From the NCBI RefSeq assembly GCF_002831565.1, contig NZ_CP025096.1, positions 3,511,027 to 3,575,026 of the forward strand: DNA of 64,000 nucleotides, in the 5' to 3' direction. Both the position numbers and the translations under genes were made by a program. The DNA is from Spirosoma pollinicola. Lineage in GTDB: Bacteria > Bacteroidota > Bacteroidia > Cytophagales > Spirosomataceae. Below the pieces are notes generated by a model that was not told the origin of the DNA, ran no database searches, and saw nothing but the letters and a program-made list of their open reading frames with translations. The first letter of the stretch is position 1. Every line of letters starts with the position of its first letter. Below, piece by piece: positions 60,593 through 64,000 of this stretch.

Positions 60593-61499
60593 TTACATAC
60601 TTATAGATCATTTCTGAAACGGTGGCCATTGTTTCTATTGTCGCTTTATCATCTTTAATATCCTTCGATAGAAGCACGACTACATACTTGCGGCCATCGG
60701 GCAGAAACACAATGCCCGAATCATGCCGAACGCCAGTAATAGAGCCTGTTTTGTGCGCTACTTTTACCTCTTTGGGTAGCTTTCCGGGAATGGCGTCGTT
60801 GAATTTTTGATCCAGTAAGGTTGTAATCATTGCTTTCGATGCTTCGGGACTTACCGCTTTACCGGTGGCAATCTTCTCAAAAATCAGCATCAGGTCGTAG
60901 GCGGTCGTTGTGTTGTTTAGTCCTTTGGTAAAGGCTTTACTATCTTCCACACCCCGCCGAACCTGAATGTCTCTGGCTCCCAAATCGCGCATGGTTTGCG
61001 TGACGTTTTGAGCCCCGACCCGCTCAATAACCATATTTGTTGCTAGATTGCTGCTTATAATAATCATGTTGTAGACCAAAGCCGCCAGTGTTCGCTTGGT
61101 GCCTACCGCTTTGTAAATACTGGTATCGCTATCCTGTTCGGCATGAAGGCTATAGGGGCTGCCATCTACAATACTTTTAAACTCGGTCGTGATCGTCATG
61201 GTGTCAGTGAGTGCCAACTTATGCTGGGCGGCCTGCTTGTAGACCTCGATCATAACCGGTGTTTTCATGGTACTGGCCGCATGAAACACCTCGTGTTCAC
61301 GAATCAGGACTTCTGCACCCGTAGATAAGTCTTTAAACGCAACGGCGAAAACACCGGGTTGCTTACTCAACTCCTGCTCTATCTGCTGGCGCAGTTTGGG
61401 GAGTGTTGGCCTGGATTGGGAGAAAACGGATAGCCAAGGGGCCGATAAACAAATCAGGCTGATAGCCAGACAACTCGATGTCAATTTCTTGAACCCCAT
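60588..61499 (-). CDS. Class A beta-lactamase / serine hydrolase
   Basis: 303-aa exported enzyme (signal peptide MGFKKLTSSCLAISLICLSA). Motifs: S76-T-M-K79, S149-S-N151 (the SDN position), E185 in RGVED as the candidate general base, and K250-T-G252 (HKTGSITG). The full set supports a functional acyl-serine beta-lactamase. The lack of SDN in its strict form and the A2-like features leave the substrate range unknown; some family members are not antibiotic-hydrolysing. No BlaI-type operator was found next to it; the BlaI/M56 pair is 8 kb away. Confidence 0.9.
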   Translation of the reverse strand: MGFKKLTSSCLAISLICLSAPWLSVFSQSRPTLPKLRQQIEQELSKQPGVFAVAFKDLSTGAEVLIREHEVFHAASTMKTPVMIEVYKQAAQHKLALTDTMTITTEFKSIVDGSPYSLHAEQDSDTSIYKAVGTKRTLAALVYNMIIISSNLATNMVIERVGAQNVTQTMRDLGARDIQVRRGVEDSKAFTKGLNNTTTAYDLMLIFEKIATGKAVSPEASKAMITTLLDQKFNDAIPGKLPKEVKVAHKTGSITGVRHDSGIVFLPDGRKYVVVLLSKDIKDDKATIETMATVSEMIYKYVK

Positions 61500-61559
61500 A
61501 ACCGCACGTTTCTAGTTTTGATACTGGGATCAAAAATGCGGTCAATTCGGCACATTTCC

Positions 61560-62138
61560 TTATGGCACCCGCACGAATTTCGAATAACAGGCCCGCTCGC
61601 AACGAGGCAATATGGTTAATGTTTGGGCCTCAATTTTCACGCCCTGTGCAAAAGCAACGGTAGTCCGGTTTGTACTGATATATAAATTCAGGAATAAGCT
61701 GTCAGGGTAGGTCGTATCGACTCGATAATACTTTGTGGGAAGGTAATAGGTCATTTCAGCTCCCTCCGACGTTAGCTGCCCGTCTGTGCCGAAGGTTAGC
61801 GTCTGGGCTGGGTTAGCGGCATACTGTCTCGTTGTATCAACTGACTTTGTAACTTTTATTGACGTCTTTTGATATTGTCCCGGAACAAGCACGGAGTCTT
61901 TTATGCCAACAAATAACCCATTCTGGAACAGAGAGTCTTTCTTATAATGCTCGGCTACGTAAAATGAGTCTTGTACGTAATAGTCAACATTTATTGGATA
62001 TAACCGCTCAACCAGTCGCCATGTACCTGTAATACGCGCATCGCCCGCCCCTGGGGAGAAGGCCGCCGTTGTATCTTTACAATTTACAAGAAGGCTCGCC
62101 AGAAACAGGGTCAGGCTCAGGTAGAATACTTTTTTCAC
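61560..62138 (-). CDS. Lipoprotein, hypothetical
   Basis: 192-aa predicted lipoprotein (MKKVFYLSLTLFLASLLVNC, lipobox LVNC). The mature part is beta-rich (TGTWRLVERLYPINVDYYV, TLTFGTDGQLTSEG, TYYLPTKYYRV), similar in style to lipocalin-like proteins. Two cysteines near the C-terminus (RCERACY) could form a disulfide. Not assigned to a family. It is followed, 60 bases downstream on the same strand, by the class A beta-lactamase gene, so co-transcription is possible. Confidence 0.78.
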   Translation of the reverse strand: MKKVFYLSLTLFLASLLVNCKDTTAAFSPGAGDARITGTWRLVERLYPINVDYYVQDSFYVAEHYKKDSLFQNGLFVGIKDSVLVPGQYQKTSIKVTKSVDTTRQYAANPAQTLTFGTDGQLTSEGAEMTYYLPTKYYRVDTTYPDSLFLNLYISTNRTTVAFAQGVKIEAQTLTILPRCERACYSKFVRVP

Positions 62139-62206
62139 AAGCTAGTCGGCAGTTCGTAAAGCTAACGAACAGGCTGTTCCTTCCATTGCTTCGTTGGCTT
62201 TTTCTT

Positions 62207-62255
62207 GGTAGGTCTTTTATTGTTCATCCGTCGGACGAACAATAAAAGACCTACC
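62207..62255. repeat. Hairpin with 19-bp perfect arms near manC
   Basis: Arms GGTAGGTCTTTTATTGTTC (62207-62225) and 62237-62255 pair perfectly over 19 bases, with TCCG/CGGA extending the stem inward after one mismatch. It begins nine bases after the manC stop (minus strand) and lies upstream of the lipoprotein start. Confidence 0.85.
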
Positions 62256-62263
62256 GAAATAGC

Positions 62264-63337
62264 TTAAACAAACTCCGTGCCTCTTTCTTTGGCGTCGGCA
62301 ACGAAAGCTTTCACTTTCTGCTCTTCTTCTTTCCGGCAAATCATCAGCACGTTATCATACTCGGCTACAATGTAGCCATCCAGGCCATTTACGACCACCA
62401 GACGGTCTTTGGGGGTTTTGATAATACAGTTCTTGGTATCGTATAACAGAATGTGGCCATCAATCACATTGAAATCGTCGTTTTTGTCCGACACTTCATA
62501 GAGTGATTTCCAGGTTCCTAGATCTGACCACCCAAAGTCGCTTAATACAACATATACATTGTCCGCTTTCTCCATCACACCGTTGTCGATGGAAATGCTT
62601 CCGGTCAACGAATAGGCTTTGGCGACAAATGCTTTTTCACGTTCGGAGTAATAGGCATTGTTTCCTTCCTCGAAAATCTCGGCTACTTCGGGCAGGTACG
62701 ATTCAAATGCGTTGATGATCGACTTGACGTTCCAGACAAAAATACCTGCATTCCAGACGAATTCGCCACTTTCTACAAACTGTTGAGCCAGTTCGAGATG
62801 CGGCTTTTCGGTAAATGTCTTTACCCGGAGGGGACCCGTCTTTCCCGCTTCCGGTATATATTGGATATAGCCGTATCCTGTATCGGGGCGGCTTGGCTGA
62901 ATACCCAGGGTCACTAAAATATTCTGCGCCTTTGTGGCATCAAGTGCCGTCTGAATAGTCCGTTTGAATTCGTCTTCTTTCAGAATAATATGGTCGGCGG
63001 GGGCAACAATGATGTTGGCTTCCGGGTCACGCTGGGCTATTTTATAACAGGCATAAGCAATACAGGGAGCCGTGTTGCGGGCAATGGGTTCGCACAATAC
63101 CTGATCGTCGGTCAATTGCGGAAGTTGCTGCTGGCAAAGGTCCTTGTAAAGAGAGCTGGTAACGATATAAATATTTTCGGATGGGCAAACCCCATCAAAA
63201 CGGTCGGCAGTCTGCTGAAGTAATGTCCGGCCTGTGCCCAGTACGTCGTGAAATTGCTTCGGATAACTTGTACGGCTGAAAGGCCAGAACCGCGTTCCGA
63301 CACCCCCCGCCATGATTATTACATAAGTATGATTCAT
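62264..63337 (-). CDS. manC: Mannose-1-phosphate guanylyltransferase
   Basis: 357-aa enzyme producing GDP-mannose from GTP and mannose-1-phosphate. The nucleotidyltransferase signature GGVGTRFWPFSRTSYPKQF is at the N-terminus; EKPHLELAQQFV, FVWNAGIFVW and DFGWSDLGTW follow in the right order. The short form lacks the phosphomannose isomerase domain of bifunctional enzymes, so that activity must be separate. GDP-mannose could feed the glycosyltransferases in the 46-50 kb cluster. The first ATG is accepted. A 150-base gap separates it from the TolC gene. Confidence 0.96.
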   Translation of the reverse strand: MNHTYVIIMAGGVGTRFWPFSRTSYPKQFHDVLGTGRTLLQQTADRFDGVCPSENIYIVTSSLYKDLCQQQLPQLTDDQVLCEPIARNTAPCIAYACYKIAQRDPEANIIVAPADHIILKEDEFKRTIQTALDATKAQNILVTLGIQPSRPDTGYGYIQYIPEAGKTGPLRVKTFTEKPHLELAQQFVESGEFVWNAGIFVWNVKSIINAFESYLPEVAEIFEEGNNAYYSEREKAFVAKAYSLTGSISIDNGVMEKADNVYVVLSDFGWSDLGTWKSLYEVSDKNDDFNVIDGHILLYDTKNCIIKTPKDRLVVVNGLDGYIVAEYDNVLMICRKEEEQKVKAFVADAKERGTEFV

Positions 63338-63488
63338 GGATGCTAAACTGATTTATGACAAAAATGTCACTATAAAGTTGATTTACAAAGTGCTAGTATT
63401 CTTATATAAAATAAATAATCTATAAAGTTTACAATTACAGAGCTATAGTACATAAAAATGCTCACTAACAACTTATACATTATAAAAC

Positions 63489-64000
63489 CTAATAGTCCCC
63501 CCCAATTGTTCGAAGAAGGGCTACCGCATACTGAACTTCCTGGCTGCGAAGCTGTACTAATTGCTGCTCGGTTGTCAGAATAGTCCGTTGAGCATCGAGT
63601 ACTTCCAAATAAGTAGCTAGTCCGCGCACGTAAAGTTCGCGGTTATATTGTTCTGTTCGGCGTGCCAACGTCAATGTTCGCTCCTGCAACTCGATTTGCT
63701 GACGCAGAAGAGTCAAATTATCCAGTGCGGTTTCGGCATCGCGCTGGGCTAATTGGAGAGCCTGCAAATAAATTTGCTGATTGGTTTGGGTTTGCTGTCT
63801 CGACAGGGCGATATTTTGTCGTGCCCGATGACCTTCGTAAAGGGGCACAGAAGCATTTATGCCAACAATGTATGTACCAGCACTGGGTGTTACCCAGTTG
63901 CCTATTTTACCCGACAAAATACCACCCGATCCAATTAAGGTAACTCGTGGTTGCGTGCTGGCTTGCTGGAGAATTACCTGGGCAGCTGCCACCTGATTTT
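63489..64000 (-). CDS. TolC-family outer-membrane efflux protein, C-terminal part
   Basis: About 170 C-terminal residues of an outer-membrane factor; the gene runs off the right edge of the window. The frame stays open to base 64000; a GTG at 63992 is only an internal codon. Helical repeats with Q-rich heptads (QQIELQERTLTLARRTEQY, RELYVRGLATYLEVLDAQR, TTEQQLVQLRSQEVQYAVAL) and the barrel segment IVGINASVPLYEGHRAR mark the second half of the TolC repeat. Such channels serve RND or ABC efflux pumps; the partner lies outside the window. Confidence 0.9.
   Translation of the reverse strand, partial: NQVAAAQVILQQASTQPRVTLIGSGGILSGKIGNWVTPSAGTYIVGINASVPLYEGHRARQNIALSRQQTQTNQQIYLQALQLAQRDAETALDNLTLLRQQIELQERTLTLARRTEQYNRELYVRGLATYLEVLDAQRTILTTEQQLVQLRSQEVQYAVALLRTIGGDY

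Noticed and set aside
1880..62255. CRISPR array as an explanation for the repeats
   Set aside because: The repeats are single inverted pairs at separate loci, not direct repeats with regular spacers, and no cas gene is present.

Overview
The window reads as a chromosomal segment of a Bacteroidota bacterium, most likely a Cytophagales member close to Spirosoma. Grounds: a short RpoD (287 aa) without region 1.1, a C-terminal type IX secretion sorting domain on a large secreted repeat protein, an HU-CCDC81/SPOR protein, DUF5009 and GH127 proteins, an ISAon1-type transposase remnant, a TTG/TAnnTTTG promoter, and many SPII lipoproteins. The genus is an inference; no 16S or marker comparison was possible. 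Coding density is ordinary, and no prophage, CRISPR array or intact mobile element was seen.

Layout. 0-11 kb: menD (menaquinone), a secreted serine hydrolase, a TPR lipoprotein divergent from a small conserved protein, a 1534-aa CheB-CheR-PAS-histidine kinase fusion, and a membrane protein. 11-15 kb: a siroheme sulfite/nitrite reductase with a HEPN-like C-terminal extension and the siroheme methyltransferase cobA. 15-21 kb: a propeller-type lipoprotein, GH127 arabinofuranosidase, a DUF5009 membrane acyltransferase-like protein and an M61 peptidase. 21-28 kb: a TPR / outer-membrane barrel / HU-SPOR gene set. 28-33 kb (minus strand): rpoD, pnp, rpsO, an LptF/G permease and a START-like protein. 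33-38 kb: tRNA-Met, a transposase fragment, a small secreted protein and a GH3-beta-lactamase fusion. 38-45 kb: a 1300-aa secreted Ig-like repeat protein, tadA, sodA, tRNA-His, a MerR/B12-type regulator and a YheT hydrolase. 46-50 kb (minus strand): a four-gene sugar cluster (epimerase, beta-propeller glycosidase-like protein, two GT2 enzymes). 50-56 kb: a lipoprotein, an M3 peptidase, and a BlaI repressor plus M56 peptidase pair with two clear operator dyads. 55-64 kb: a PaaE-like reductase, a BadF-type sugar kinase, a cytochrome b5-like protein, thiL, a variant cyclase, a class A beta-lactamase, lipoproteins, manC and a partial TolC.

The feature ordinary annotation does not explain is a dense population of intergenic inverted repeats. 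About sixteen gene junctions carry hairpins, several with arms of 20-68 bp, far beyond a normal terminator. They usually start at or just after a stop codon. Arm sequences differ from locus to locus while the two arms of one locus match almost perfectly. The best examples are 10122-10266 (68-bp arms), 59552-59669 (51-bp perfect arms) and 2047-2142 (30-bp perfect arms). Other points of interest are the reductase-HEPN fusion, the W-x9-EH motif in the MerR regulator, the (ABC)(ABC)A higher-order repeat in the secreted protein, and an M56 peptidase that lacks the usual beta-lactam sensor domain.
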